Shown: positions 10,316 to 24,008 of the stretch, in pieces
Numbering within the stretch: position 1 is the stretch's first letter
Layout: each line of letters opens with the position of its first letter
Source: Celoporthe dispersa
Taxonomy: Eukaryota; Ascomycota; Sordariomycetes; Diaporthales; Cryphonectriaceae
Direction of reading: 5' to 3'
DNA length: 64,000 bases
Assembly: GCA_016584495.1 (NCBI GenBank)
Contig: WAID01000003.1
Coordinates: 2,728,001 to 2,792,000, forward strand
Program-made: the position numbers and the translations under genes
The notes under the pieces: generated by a model
Database searches by the model: none
Seen by the model: only the letters and a program-made list of their open reading frames with translations
Told to the model about the DNA's origin: nothing

Positions 10316-13300
10316 CTACAGGAACCCCTTCGTGAGGCTGGGCACGCGACTAATACTGCTCTTCCTCTGAGGAATCACCACGTGGCCCTCGGCATCGGTC
10401 TCTCCGTCTACCACGCTTGCCAGGCCAGAGCTCCTCATCGTCGCCATCGTCCCCGACCTGCTGACTCCTCTTGCGGAGCCTATCACGCTGCCCGCGATGG
10501 AGCCCAGTGCGGACCCCTTCTCGGATCTCAGGTTCTTCCAGCTGTCGAGCTCGCGCTCCAGGCGGACCACCTTCTCCTTCTCCTCGCGCAGCTCCCGCTC
10601 CGCCCGTCGAGCCTGGAGCTGGTTTGCAGACTCGGACGCCTGCAGCTCGTCGATCGTCTTGAGGAGCTTGTCCGCCCTGTCGCGCATGCGGTTGAGGTCC
10701 TCCTCCGTCTGTGCGTTCTGCTTGTCCTTGCGCTCGATCTGGCCCTGCAGGTCCTTGACAATGCGGTCCACGTTGCGCACCGACCGCTGTGACTTGGCTC
10801 GCGTGTTCTCCTGCTCCTCGAGTTGCGACTCCAGCTGCTGTCTGTTAGACCTGTGGTGTTCTCTAGGCTTGCTTGCTGGCTGATTCTGGGGCGGGATGGG
10901 ATTCAGAAGAAAATTGTGTCAGACTTGCCTCGTGTATACGCTTGTGCAGGAACTTGATGTCCTGGCTGGCGCTCGAGTAGCCCTTGGTCTCGAGGTCAAC
11001 CAGCTTGACCTGTACCTCATTGAGCGTCTTCTCCAGGGCTGCCTTGTCCTTCTGCAGCTGCACGCTCATCTCACGCTCCACCATGATGTCCTTTTGTACC
11101 TCTGACGCGAGGGCCTCAGCGCGGCGCATCTTCTCCACGGCAGCCGCAGCAATGTCCTCCTGCTGCGCCAGGTTGGACTTGAGGTCGAGCATCTCCTTGT
11201 CGATGCTGGCGGCGTTGCGGAGCGATGGGCTCTCGCTCCTGGCGAGGTCTTCCAGTCCAGCCTTGGCCTCCTCAAGACGCGTCTCGATGCTGCGCTTCTC
11301 GCGGAAGAGGGCATCTCGCTCCGCCGTCACATCATCGACAGACGAGCGGAGGGCCCGCACCTGCGACAGCAGGTTGACGATCTTACCCTGGGCTTCGTTG
11401 TGTGCATTGACCGCCTCCTCGCGGGAAGCAGACACGTCGGCAAGGGAAGACTCGAGACGAGCCTTTTCCTTGGACCACGTAGAGCTGTTCAGGACCTCGT
11501 CGTCCCACTTTGACCTGAGGTCGTCCAGCTCCTCCCGCAGGCGTGCGATCTCGGCCTGCTTGAACAGCTTCTCCTCCCGAGCCAGATCGAGCTCCTTGGT
11601 AAGCGTGGCAAACTCCGCTTGGTATTTCTTGCGGGTCTGCTCCAGGCTTGACTCGGTGTCCTCGATGTCATTAGCGCGTTGGTTGCGGTAGTCTTCCAGT
11701 TCGTGTTGCAGCCTCTTCTTTGCCTGTGTAGCGGCCTCAAGATCGGTGGACAGGTCCTCGAGTTTCTCCTCAAGACGCTGGTTCGAACGCTGCAGGTCCT
11801 CAACAGTCTGGTCCATCTTCTTGCGCTCTGCCATGACCTCGGCGTACGTCTCCTCAGCCTCCTTGGCTTGGGTCTTGGCGAACTGCTCGGCCCGGTTGGC
11901 CTTGAGAACAGAGATCTCAGCTTGCTCCAACTTGCTGAAATACTCATCTGCGCGGCTCTTGTACAAGTTCAGGCTTGCGGTCACATCAGCGAGCTTGGAT
12001 GTTTCTGCGTCCAATCTTATCTGGAGGTCAGAGAACTCCTGGAGCAGCTGACTGCGACTTGCGGCCTCTTGCTCTCTCGCCAGTGTCATCTCCTGAAGGT
12101 CACCTCTGGCATCGCGCAGATCAACCTCGAGGTTGGCGCGATCGTACCGCAGTTTCTCAAAGTGTTCCTTAACGTCGGCCAGATCCGCAACAGCATCTCT
12201 ATGGCTGTGCAGCAGCGAGCGTCGGGACTCTTCGGTGCTGTTGAGAAGATCGAAAAGCTCCTCGTGTGACCTGGTCTGAACGTCACGTAGAGATAGTTCG
12301 CCGCTCCGAAGAGCCTTCTCCAGCGTCGACACCTTCTTGGCAGAATCGTCGAGCATGTCGTGGAGGCGACTGTTTGCCAACTCGAGCTTCTTCACCCGTT
12401 GCAGCGACGAGCTTTGCTCAGGGTACTCGGGAGGCGCGGGAGTCGACCGGTCGAGCTGGCTCTGAAGATGCCTGTTCTGCATCTGCGATAGTTGCAATTG
12501 GTTCTGTAGCTCTTCCACCTCTGCCTTCAGATCCATGCGATTGTTGAAGCTCAAGATATCCGCGGTCTTCTCAGATCGGACCGAATCGTGGCTCGGGTCC
12601 GTATCGCTCTGAACCCGTGTAGGAGGCGTAGAGGGGGCGGAGAGTTTGCGTCCATTCGTCTTCGCCTTTCGATAAGAAGGCGATGTATCGAATGGAGCCT
12701 CATTGAGATCAAGCTCTCCGAGGCGTTGTCGCTCAGGGGACTGACGAGCCGCCCTCAGATCCGCTAGTTGAGATTCTGCGCTGGTCCTCGCTGCCATCTG
12801 AACTCGGAGGTTTTGCTGGAGCTCCTCGATCTTCCTAACGAGGTCGTACTTCTCGCTGAAGACACGCTCGCCAGCCCCATCAACCTGAGATGGTGGCGGA
12901 GCAGATTCGGGATCGACCGTTTTCAGAGCTCGCAGCATCTGAGATCGGAGCTCAGCGAGCTCCTTATCCCGGGAATTAAGAGTTGCCTGGAGTGTCCGGG
13001 CCGTGCCCTGGGCCTGCGTCCGCAATTGTCTCTCGGACTCGAGGTTGCGGTTGGCCTCTGCCAGTTGGACAGTAGAATTGGACGACATCTTCTCAGCATT
13101 GCGATTCGATTTGACCTCGCGCTGGAACTGGTGATTCAGGTCTTCGAGGTTCAGTTGCGCCTTTTCGAGCTTCTTCTCCAGGGATGTCGCACTGACTTGA
13201 GCGTCCCCGAGCTGCTTGTGGAGTTTGCCGTTCTGTTCCTCAAGTCTGGCCTTCTCACGTTGCAGCACCATCAGCTGGCCCCGATTAGCCTCACTGGCTC

Positions 13301-16300
13301 GTGAGCTGGACCGAGCAATTTCGAGGCCCTTCTGCTGAAGTTTGTTCAACAAGGCTCGGTTATCATTCTCGGAGGCTGCTAGGCGGCTCTTGACTGTTTG
13401 GAGTTCTCTCTCCATGCGCTCCTTAGCTTGGTCTTCTTTGAGACCAAAGTTGCCCGAGGAGAGGATCAACTTATTGAGCTCCTCAACTTGGCGGTTCAGG
13501 TCGGCACACTCGTTCTCGAACCATTTGAGCCGTTCTTGGGCTGCGTCCAGGTCCTTTTGGAGGCTGGCCTCGCGTTCCCTCGCAATCTTGGACGCAGCAC
13601 GCTCGCCAGCAACCTCGGCCTCTCTACGAGCCTCCTCAGCCTGGGTGTAGGCCGCCCTCAACTTTCGAATTTCCTGCCGTGCGTCATCCCGCTCCTTCTC
13701 TGAAGTCGTTCTTGCATCGACTGCACGTCTCAAAGTGTCTTGTGCCGCATACAACTCCTTTTCGATGACAATTTTGGACTCGTTGAGGTGGTCATATTCC
13801 ACCTGAAGCTGCTCGAACTTGTGCTCGCTAAGCAAAAGGACATCATCACGGGACTGCCGCTCTCGACTGAGCTCCATCTGGGTCTGGTAAAGCTCATCCT
13901 TAAGATCCTTGATCTGGGACTCCAGCTGCAGCCGATTCTGATCAGCCTGAGCGTCCTCGGAGAGCCGGGCCTGAAGAACCTTCTTGGCATCTTCGGCCTC
14001 TCTCTGGACTTGTGCCTGCTGCGCCTTGAGAGCATCCAGCTGAGCCTGAACCTCGCGGAGCTTTGCGCTGGCCTTTTCCTTCTCGGTAGCAAGTGCCTTG
14101 CGCTGATCTTCGAAGGTGCGCCGTTCCATCTCGTATTTCTTGTTGTCTCCGCGGAGGAGGGCCAGTTCACTCTCCTTCTTGCGGACGAGATCCTCATATT
14201 CTGTCGACGTCTTGGACAACGCGGAGAGCTGCTGCTGCACACCTCGGTTCTCTGCTATCAACTGTTGCTGCTTGGTCTTGTAGGACTGGAGTTCCTTTTG
14301 GGTGGCATGCAGCTTCACTTCCGCGTCCTGATCAATCTGCAGCAGTTTCTCCTCCAGGTTCCGCGCCTTCCTGTCCTTGACTGCGAGTTGGCTCTGTAGC
14401 ATACTAAGCTCTTGCTCGAGCGCCTCCTCTTGTTCAGTTCGCTCATTCTGGCTGTTGGATATGTCCTCGATAGCTTGCTCTAGGTCAGCCACGCGCCCGG
14501 CCAAGTCGGTCTTCTCTTCCTCCAGTCGGCCAATCAGGGATGCGGCTTGTTCGAGCTGGCTCCGGAACTTATCAACGTCGTCTTCTGCTCTCTTCTTGGC
14601 ATCCAGGAGGCCGTCAAGCTCATCCTCAAGCTTCTCGGCGTCCTCGATGGCCCCAGCAAGCTTGTCCTCCAGCTCAGCCTCGCGCTGCTGGAGGCGCTTG
14701 AAAATCTCTTCCTTGTCTAGGGCGAGGGCACGCTCGCTCTCCAGCGTCTGCTGTACGCGCATCATCTCCAGGTGGACATTGCGTCGGTCCTCTTCCAGTC
14801 TCTGCCGGTCAGCCAGATCCTGACGGACCTTGTCGTTCAGCTGGCGAATCATCTCGTCACGCTTCTTGACCTCCATTGCGGTCCGCGTTGCTCCTAGAAG
14901 TGGTTTCATCTTTACCAAGAGCTGCCACCAAGGGTCCTTGCAAAGGTCAAGGTACACTCGGAAGTTCTGTTGAATGACACGTGTAGCCTCAGCACGATAC
15001 AATCGCTTGTAGGCGATCCGCCTTGCGGTATAGCCACGAGCGACAGACTGAAATCGGGCCATGATGTCTGATATAAGAGCATCACGTTGCTCTTCCAGCT
15101 CGGCAAGCACACCGGCCCGGAAGAAGACCTTGGTAAGGCCGACTCGGTATAGTGCCTTATCCAATTTGAGCTTCTCGAGCATGATTGATGCAGCTGCCTG
15201 TCCCTCAAGGTAACCCTTTGGCATGCCTTTGCAAAGCACTTCATATCGAGCGCGGAACTCGGCAAAGGGAAGACGGTTCGGGAAGCCGGTGCGTGCTATT
15301 CGGATACCTTCCAAGACACCGTTGCATCTCAGCTGATCCAAAACGAGCAGGCCGTTGAATTGCTTCGGGCGCTTCTTATGATTGGGAAGAATGCAACGAA
15401 CGAAGTGAGGGTGCGTTGAGTGTAGCTGGGCCATCAGGCTGGACAGTTGCTCCTTGTGTCTCTGGGCGACGGTGCGAAACAACCCCTTCTTCACTCGGCT
15501 CCGCACGGCACCACCTTCATCCTCGTTATCGGCGCAGTCGGCGAAAAGATTCGCAACGTGCTTATCTGTAGATGCCGCCAGTAGCCTGGTCACATTGTCG
15601 TTGAGAGGATCTTTGTTCTTGTCCAGCCAGCCTTCCGTAGAGTATTCGACTTCAGCCGCGTAGTGGGTGAGCACGAAGCCATGACGCAGTCTTGAAGCCC
15701 TGTACTTTGTGGATTTCTTATCCCACAATGAGTGCAGCTTTTCCGTGAAGGACTTGTCGGTGGCCTTGGGCATCACGCAGTCTTCGTCAAGACATGAAAA
15801 GATACCGATAGGGTTTGGCAGCTCAATCAGGTCAATTGTCGGCTGGAGATCGCGGCCAAAATCGATGAACTTCCACTCGATCTGCTCGCGGGCATACTCC
15901 TCCTGCTCGAGAACAAACATGTGATGGTTGAAGAACTGCTGAAGCTTCTCGTTCGTGTAGTTTATGCAGAGCTGCTCGAAGCTGTTCTCGTCGAAGATCT
16001 CAAAACCTGCGATATCCAGAACCCCGATGAAATGGGACTCGTCTAGCCCCATGCCAGTACGGTCGAGTTGTCGGTTGATTCGAGTCACCAGATCCCCAAA
16101 ACCTCGCTCGTAGATACCCTTGGCAAGGGCATTGATGCCAAGGCGAACTTGCTCTGGTGTCTGCACCTTCTCGACCCACTCGCGACCGGCTTTGACCTTG
16201 GGGTGCAACAAGCCCTGGAGAAAAGGCTCCAGTGATATCCCAAGCAGCTTGCAGACTCTATCCGCAACTTGCTTCGCATCTGGGGCCAGTCGAGCTTGGT

Positions 16301-17710
16301 CGACGGAACGGCTCTCGTTCATCACCCCGATATTTCCGAGGTGCAGCACCGCCGCCACGGTCTGGAGGATCGAGCTCTGCTCCTTGTCAGAGAAGCCCAT
16401 GACATTGAAGGCTTCCATCAAAACATCCCACTCCTCCCGGTCGGACACTCCCGTGATCGTGCCCTGGCCATCACGAGTGTAGGCAAAGTCATCCACATCC
16501 AGCCCATCAAGGAGAAACTCTTGTTTCAGTCTCCTATCGCCGCCTTTCAGCAACTGGTAGAACACATGATAGTTGCGCTCATTGGCATTGATGCGAACGA
16601 CGCGGGACTTCTCCAACAGGTACCAGTCAATGAAAGCTCCCGAGATCGAGCCATTGCGGTTGAACTCGATGCGGATGAACTTTCCGAACCTAGACGAGTT
16701 GTTGTTCCTCATGGTCTGCGCGTTACCAAAGGCTTCTAGGATCGGATTTGCCCGGAGGATCTGCGCCGAGAGATTGGAATGTTGTCCTCGACCCTTACTA
16801 GAAGACTCTGAGGGCGCCACGGCTGCAAGGTATTGGATAACCTTTTTGGTGTTTTCTGTCTTTCCAGCACCGGATTCTCCCGTGACAAGAATGCTCTGAT
16901 TCTCGCCCTCCTCGATGAGGTTCCGAAATGCTTCGTCGGCCATAGCAAAAATGTGCGGCTTGGTATCCTCTCGACTCCGTCCCTTGTACATGTTGATATA
17001 TTCGTTTGTGTATATTGGGAGGGGACAGTACGGGTTGACGGTCACCAAGAACAAGCCGGAGTATGTATAGATGAGGTCTGATTGGTATCGCATGTGGAGG
17101 TTGTGGACGACAGATGCTTCGTTGAGGTGCGTCAGCTCGGCCATGTCATTGGCTTTGTCGAACTTTGCCGGATTGACCTTGTCGGCGCTCTCGGCGTCTA
17201 CCTCTCGTTGCTGCGGGCTGTATCAGTGCCAGGTACCACACCACGTAGATCCAAGAGGGCTGGCCAGCTTACGCTCCCATCGTCACACTGGACGAGCAGC
17301 CGGTTGCCACCCAGCTCTTCGACGACCCAACCCTTCACGAAGGCCGTATGGGGGTCCTTAAGCCACACATATCGCTTTCCTGAGAAGTCGTTCTCGCCTT
17401 CTATGCCTTTTACCGCGTCAGAGGCGCGCTTCATGTCCTCGTCTCTGATGAAAGATGGAGCAAAGGTGCCGGAATGGCGGTTGTCCCCCTTCGAGATGCT
17501 CCGGACGTGACCAGGCTTGGCATCACCGCTGCCTGGGATGCTAAGGCTCCCGCCAACGGATCCTCCTCGCACATGGCCAGTTGTTGGTGGTGTTGACGAT
17601 CCGGGTGAGGCTGGTATAGGTGACGGGAAGAGGGCTGATTTCGGCCTGCTGTTCGGCGGGGCTGGGGAAGGCGACTGCCTCATGAACGGGCTGTTCCGTA
17701 CCGTGCCCAT
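10316..17710 (-). CDS. MYO2: Class II myosin heavy chain (cytokinetic/septal myosin)
   Basis: Three exons: 17710-17273, 17210-10929 and 10834-10316, giving about 2412 residues, the size of fungal type II myosins such as Aspergillus MyoB. A Pro/Ser-rich N-terminal extension leads to an SH3-like segment (RYVWLKDP, VQCDDGS). The motor carries the P-loop GESGAGKT (about residues 257-264), switch I NNNSSRFGKF, switch II DIAGFEIF and the actin-binding/relay regions, then IQ-type basic helices and a very long coiled coil. The basic C-terminus ends VPSLTKGFL. Intron 1 is GTAAGC..CAG (62 nt). Intron 2 (10928-10835) uses a GC donor (GAG|GCAAGT..CAG), joining HKRIHE to LESQLEEQ as conservation demands. 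It should drive actomyosin ring assembly and septation. No frame break occurs over 7 kb. Confidence 0.96.
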
Positions 17711-18964
17711 CGTAACGATAGTCGCCGGTGGTGAATGTGTATGACAATGGTGGTTCGCGGGTGCGAGGAGGTCTTCATGGAGGTCGTGTCAACGTCAAGG
17801 TACTGTGAGATTAATGGCTTTGGGCATCGGCGGTCGAGACGCGATCGCGCAGGGCTGGCGCCTAGCAAAGGCGTTCGGTCGGCCGTCTTTTCGCTCGAGA
17901 AAAAGGTAATATGGTCTCAATAACCATGTAAGCACACTCCTCCGAAGTGCTTGTGGTCTGATCTCATGCTGGTAGGGCAATGAGAGTCCCTCGTCAAGCA
18001 TTCAAGAGGTCAAGACTGGCCATGTGAAATTGTAATGCGTGAAGAGTCGCAACTTCCCAACCTCCCACCCCAAGTTACACTGGGGCCTCAGTCTGTGAGT
18101 GGCTCCTAGCCCCCAGCCATGTAAACAAAACCAATGACACCGGAGCAACTGGACATGGGGTGGCCCAGTGTGCCCAGCCACCGGCCCCACCACGTCTAGG
18201 CGGCTATCCCTGTACACCTACAATGAGCTGTGGTACGTACTACCAGGCATGCCCTAGTACCAAAACAAGCTTAGCGCAGTGCCAACCAGCAGTGGTCTGA
18301 GCGCTGAGAAACACAAAGCGCGCCAAGCCAAGCACCACCACAGGCAATCTGGACATTCCCATTGACGGCATCCAATTTTCTTTTTCTCTTTTTCCCAAGG
18401 ACAAGCAACATCAGCGCCAAAAAAACACCAAGCACCCTGATCCAACTTGCCTTTGTCTGCCCAAGAAGCAAGAAGAGTCTTGGTACAGAAGCATCTTCAT
18501 CAATACTGGTTGCGCGCAATCTCGAGTCAGGTCTTGCGCTGTCCTGATTCTAACATTTAAACCCACATTCACTCTCAACTTAGGGCCTAGAAACAGTGCC
18601 ATTCAACTTGGCGCAGGACTCTTGAGGCATCACTGAGCCCTGCTTCAGCATACTATTGCTGATCGCATCGCTGTTTGTCCTCCTTACCACACCCAGAGAC
18701 GCGCTCAGTGGGTCAAAGTTTGTTGTGTGCACAGTATCTGAAGACGCGTCAGGGCAATCAGTTACCTGCAGTGTTGAACTTTGCATTGTTTGCGAGCATA
18801 TGCACACTTTTCTCCTCCCCCTTTCAACTTCTGTGATAACAATGCGCGTCGACAACACAGCACACGAAATCTTTCCCCTCACAGCATGTTGAAGACCTTG
18901 TCATCAACGCACCATCACAGACACACCACCTCACATCCTCGTCGTCCTCTCAATCACGTCGAGG
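17711..18964. promoter_or_regulatory. Divergent promoter region of myosin and red1-like gene
   Basis: About 1.25 kb between two divergent start codons. A CGCGATCGCG palindrome lies near 17839-17848 and a GTAC cluster at 18233-18261. The last 150 bp before 18965 are pyrimidine/CAC-rich, like fungal 5' leaders. No gene or RNA recognised. Confidence 0.45.
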
Positions 18965-21900
18965 ATGTCTCAATATCCATATGGGTATCCCTTCCACCAG
19001 GGCCAGCCACCCCAACAGCCCTACTCTTATCAACCTTACAACACATACCCTCCTCCTATGAACGGGTATGGCGCCCAGCAATCGTCTCACCCGCCTTATC
19101 CGCCTCAGGCGCATCACCCTCAACCGTACCCGCCCGCGGTTGACAACTACTACTCCGCCTCCCAGTCAGCGTACGATCACAACACCGGTAATATCCCTGG
19201 TCTGGGCACCTCGTCAACTAGTGCCCCCTTTCCTGCACCCTTCAATGGCTCCTGGAACCAGGGAGGCTACCCAACGAGCGCCCCTTCGGCACCGGCACCG
19301 GCACCGTACTCTCCCCGCCATCCTTCGGCCTTCTACTCTCCCCACGACCCTGCGGCATCGTACTCTCCCTACGACCCCACTCGACCGATGATCTCGACTC
19401 CTGTCGCATACCCTGTCGCGCATCCGCCTCCTCAGGTAGAGGCGCCGGTTCCGCAGAATCCACAGCTCGCGGCGCAGTTCCTACCGTCCAACACAGAAGC
19501 GCATCGCAAGCTGGAGTCTGATCTTGAGCTGAGAGCGCAGTCAAAGGAGCAGCCTCAGGCCCAGTTGGATGATACCGAGTCCCAGGACGAAGGTGAGATC
19601 AGCGAGGACGTCTTCGCTGATATCTACGACAACGGCCCGACTCAACCGTCTGGGAGCCACGAGCCTGCAGCTCCACCTGTCAAGGCTGCTCGAGGCGAGG
19701 ATACCGATGGGTCAGACCAAGAACCCAATTTCTACGACACCGACATGGAAGATGCGCAGGTTGCGCGCGGCAACGGCAGTCCTGGTCACGAGGTCCAGCT
19801 ACGAGGTAGTGTCAAGGCAGCTCAGGAGTCGGAGCGGGACCGGTCGAGATCGTACTCTCCGCACCTCTCCCCGGCAGAGATGCAGCAAGATCAGGAACCT
19901 CCCAGCAACGTCCGAGGTTTGTCTCCTGCCCAAGAACTACAAGGCGACATGCTAACCTTTACTAGTTGTGAAGCAAGCCCACGACCTGCCAGCCAGCCAA
20001 GCTGTCTCCTCGCCCGCCGTGCCGCAAGGTGCTAGTGCTGGAGTCTCAGCGAACGGCGGAGGAGAGATGAAAGAGCCGGTTGCCGTGTCCAACACCAATG
20101 GAGAAAACCCACCACGGTCGTTTACAAGCGTGTCTGAGGCATACAATGAAGCAAAGAAGGCTATACTGAAACTCCTGCCACATGGCATCAAGTATCAGAC
20201 ATATATTGAGGAAGGCTTTGATGAAGCCCTGGTCAAGGCGCTGTTCACTCAGCTAAACCTGTCTACGGACTCGGGCCCTCCTTCGTCTTCCCAGGAGCCT
20301 GTCGCAATTCCGGAGAAGGACAACCAGGATGGCAGCAAGCAGCCTTCGCAGTCCTCGCCATCCTCGCAATCTTCGCAGCCGACTGCAGCCGATGCCATCG
20401 CGAAAAAGCAGGAGGAGCGGAAGGATAGAATTGCCCGTCTTTTGGCTGAGAAGAAGGCCAAGGCTGCTGTTGTGAGCAACAATGTGGAAGCTGCAGCGCA
20501 GCAGAACACTGCCTCGAGTTCTGCCGGCGGAGGCTCAGCTGTCACGACGGCGGCCCCCAAGACCAGAGCCGAGAAGGACCTTCTCTTGCAGCAGAAAATG
20601 GCATTGATCAAGGCTAGAAGCGCACAAAAGATCAGCCAGAAGACGTCGGAGACCAGTCCGCTGGGAAGCAATCTCGTTCAGAAGCCTGCTGCACCACAGG
20701 TCCTTCCGACAGAGACCCAGTCGCCTGCAGGGCTCTCGTCGGTTTCTGGTAGTCCTTTGCCCTCTGGGGTACAGAGCGCGCCTCAGGATCCAACCTCGAA
20801 ACCTGCAACGCCTCAGCGGCCGTCATCGACAGTACCCACCCCGGGCATTCTGATTCTATCGTCTGCATCTCAAGGACACCAGCAGCTCAATATTCGGAAG
20901 CGCCCTGTGGCCGCAGACTTCATGGACTTCCCTGCCCCCGCTGCCAAGCGCCCAATGCTTGCCAACCGGCAGACCTCTTCGCTGGTCATTAACATCAGTG
21001 ATGACGAGGATGAGGAGGATGTCGAGATGGAAGTTGATTCGCCCACCGACGACTCCCCACCGCCAATTAATCAGACTGCGACTCTTCCTAAGCGTGGTCC
21101 ACGCCCAGTGATTCGAGACTATCCTCCCCTGACGAACATGGCCTCTACACGGCCAGTCTCCAGCCCTGTCTCGGCAATGGCAGGCAAGACTGCTAATGGT
21201 GATCTAGTAGCTAAGGAAAAGGCCATCGAGGAGTTGAGACGAAGAATTGAGGAGGCGGAGGCTCGAGCCAAGGCGAAGCCAAAGAAGGGTTCTGCCACAC
21301 CTCAAACACCCACCACGGGTGACGCCACCCCTGCCGAGCAGGCAACCAAGCCTGCCACCCCCCAGATACTCTCAGCGAGTGATGTGGGTGGTGAGAACAG
21401 CCCGCCTGAACAGTTGCCCCCAGCAGCTCGAGCTACTGCCACCCCAGAGCCCATGTCAAACCTGGCAATGGCTGGTCCACAACCTCAGAACGAGCAGTTC
21501 AGCGGAGTCTCGAGCGCGTCCGCTCCCGCCAAATCAGCGAAACTGCTGGAGAAAGAAGAACGGCTGAGGCGCATGCGAGAGGCTATTATGAAGCTCGAGG
21601 CGGAGATCAATGATGATATGGCCGAGGAAGACGTGACGAGCGAAGAGTCTCAGCACGTCGCGGTGGTCTCTGCGTCTGTCGTTGACCTAGAGCAGTCAGG
21701 TTTGGGAACAGACACCCCAAATGACCCTTCTCTGCCCCAACCCATGGACATTGATGCCCTGGACGACGCGGCGCATGAAGCCGAGGCTAGTGCGGATGCC
21801 TTCCTTGCCAGCATTGCCAACCCCTCTCTCTCGACCGTCTCGGCCGGCCCTCAAGCCTCTGCTGAGGATCAACATCACGCCTCTGAGGTCGATTACCAGC

Positions 21901-22803
21901 CTGCTGAAACCTTGATCGATACCACTGATCGCGGAATGGAGCAAGAGGACTCATCTGTCACTGAATCGAGTGTGTCTGATGAGTATGAGCCACCGGCGGC
22001 CCAGGCTGAGGACCATATTGAGGCATCCTCAAAGTCGCCAACGCCTGCCGCTGTCGCCCTCACCAGTGACAGCAGCGCTCTGGCTCCAGTGCAACCGCAG
22101 CAGGTCAACGCCACCCAGTCAGCCCAAACCCCCGAGAAGGGAGGTCCCGAGGCTGATACCTCGACCGAGCAACATGAGCAAGCGGTGGAAACGGCCCGAG
22201 AAGTACATGTCGTTAGCTCTCCCCCTACTGACAGACATCTAACTAATGTGAAGGCCTCCGGTGACTCCTCCCAACTCTTGCAGACCTCCTTCGTTCCGTA
22301 TGAGAGTCCTTTGCGATACTTCCGCGCCTACCGATTCCACCCAGAGTACAGCGGCAGTGTCGCTGGTGGACTCAAGTCGTTGACTTACAGTAACAGGATC
22401 CAACCGAAGAGGGAGATGTGCCCTGACGAGTGGGAGGGAGGCGACTGCCCGCGTGGGGATACCTGCGAATTCCAGCACTTTCAATCCATCATCGCACCGG
22501 GTGAGTCTGTCGCCTCGGGAGGGTCCTGCTAAGTCTAGCTGCCTCACACCGGGGGCTCCCCTCAAAAGCTAACTGGGACTCGTTCGCGTAGATAACGAGA
22601 TTATCCTGGAGCTCGGAAGCTCTGACGAGTTCAGTGGCGACCAGAAGAAGGAGTTCAACAACGAGCTTCGAGTAATGGTGGCCCGGTTCCAGAAGTCCAA
22701 AGTCCGCGACTTTAAGACCATCGCCCAGGCCATTGTCGACTTCCGTCGGCAGTTCGTTGGCGACCCCTCCAGAATCCTGCATCTTGGAGAAGTCAATCTT
22801 TGA
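18965..22803 (+). CDS. red1: Red1/ZFC3H1-like zinc-finger protein (nuclear RNA surveillance)
   Basis: Exons 18965-19916, 19966-22500 and 22592-22803 give 1232 residues. Introns are GTTTGT..TAG (49 nt, CTAAC branch) and GTGAGT..TAG (91 nt). The N-terminus is Tyr/Pro/Gln-rich; the middle is low-complexity with a helical KEKAIEELRRRIEEAEARAKAKPKK segment type, an acidic ISDDEDEEDVEME patch and a coiled stretch near KLLEKEERLRRMREAI. Near the C-terminus, CPDEWEGGDCPRGDTCEFQH is a C-x8-C-x5-C-x3-H finger matching the zf-C3H1 family of S. pombe Red1 and human ZFC3H1. Those proteins scaffold MTREC/PAXT, which delivers nuclear transcripts to the exosome through an Mtr4-like helicase. Function is inferred from the finger and architecture. 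Confidence 0.82.
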
Positions 22804-24008
22804 TCCGGCCGCTGATGCATGTTTTCCTTGTTCCCTCCATCCCCCAGCATTCAAAGGCCGTCTTGAGGGCGGCCAGCAGTAGAAATTCCCTTTTGATCTC
22901 GGGCTGCTTTTTTTCTCCCCCCCTCCCCTTCTTTGTTTTGGTTTCCGCCGCGATTCAGCATCGAGCATTGCGTCAAGCCGTGGCGTGTCTGTTCATCGTT
23001 CGAATTATCGGGCATCAGCATTAGCAACATGGGTTGGCAAAGAGGAGGCGTTTTCATACATGATACCCGGCTTCCCTGGAAGCCTGCAGTACCTGATCTT
23101 ACTGGACCATGGACAAGTGTGGAAGGCAAAAAAGGAGGAGAGCTGTTGACAGGAAAAGAGAAGAGAAGGAAAACCAGAAAAAGAAAAGAAGAGAAAAAAA
23201 AACACACTGAGACGGGAAGATGACACAAAAGGCAGGGAGCAGAAAGAAAATCAAAAAAAGGAAGAGGGAAAGGGGGTTGAGAAGATCATGTCCACAGTGG
23301 CAAGCTAGCTGCCGGCTAGAAGCCCGGGGGCTCATCTCGACAAGGACGACTCAGTTCATGTGGGCTGTATGCCTCTGCCATGATGAACGGTCTTTACGCC
23401 TTATCAAGAGATCAAGAGAGAGTTCCCTGGATACGCTGAACCTGCTACTAGGTATCTTCGATGAGAATTGTGTACAAAATCCAAAATGGAATGTTTCATA
23501 CCTGAGCTTTTGAGACGTCCACCACCAGGCTGTACTGTGATTATCGTGACTGCACATACTATACATGCGAGAGGGCGGCGGCACCTCCCCTTCCATCATT
23601 AAACCTTGGGGCATACGAACCCACAAGGTCGAGAGACAGTGACGGCAAGCAGGATCATGTTCCAGGTTCGTGACCTCAGCTCACTGGACTGACAAGTGCA
23701 GGACGGCCTATTTCTTTCTAGGTTGTTTGAGCCACATATATACACATGAGTGAATAAAAGGTCTGATACCACAGATACGATTGAAGTTTTGATCCAGGAT
23801 TCTATGTCCAGGCCATGTATGTATGTCTGTCTTGCCCAAGTATCCATCGGCAGGTCATCTTTTTTTATCCCTGAAGCCCCTTATTCCCCAACCAAACCCC
23901 TCCTGAATCGACGCCCTACGCATTCCCCCCCCCCCCGTAAACCCCTTATCTAAGTATACAAAAATATAAGCCTCACGTAGCGAGCCGCCTCTCGGTCGCT
24001 CCGCTGCC
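22804..24008. other. Convergent intergenic region
   Basis: The 3' flanks of the red1-like and GNAT genes meet here. It contains an A/G-rich purine tract at 23120-23280 and a C run at 23925-23935. No supported gene. Confidence 0.5.

Noticed and set aside
11774..11784. GGTTCGAAC-like tRNA B-box
   Set aside because: It lies inside the myosin coiled-coil coding frame, and no A-box or cloverleaf can be formed around it.
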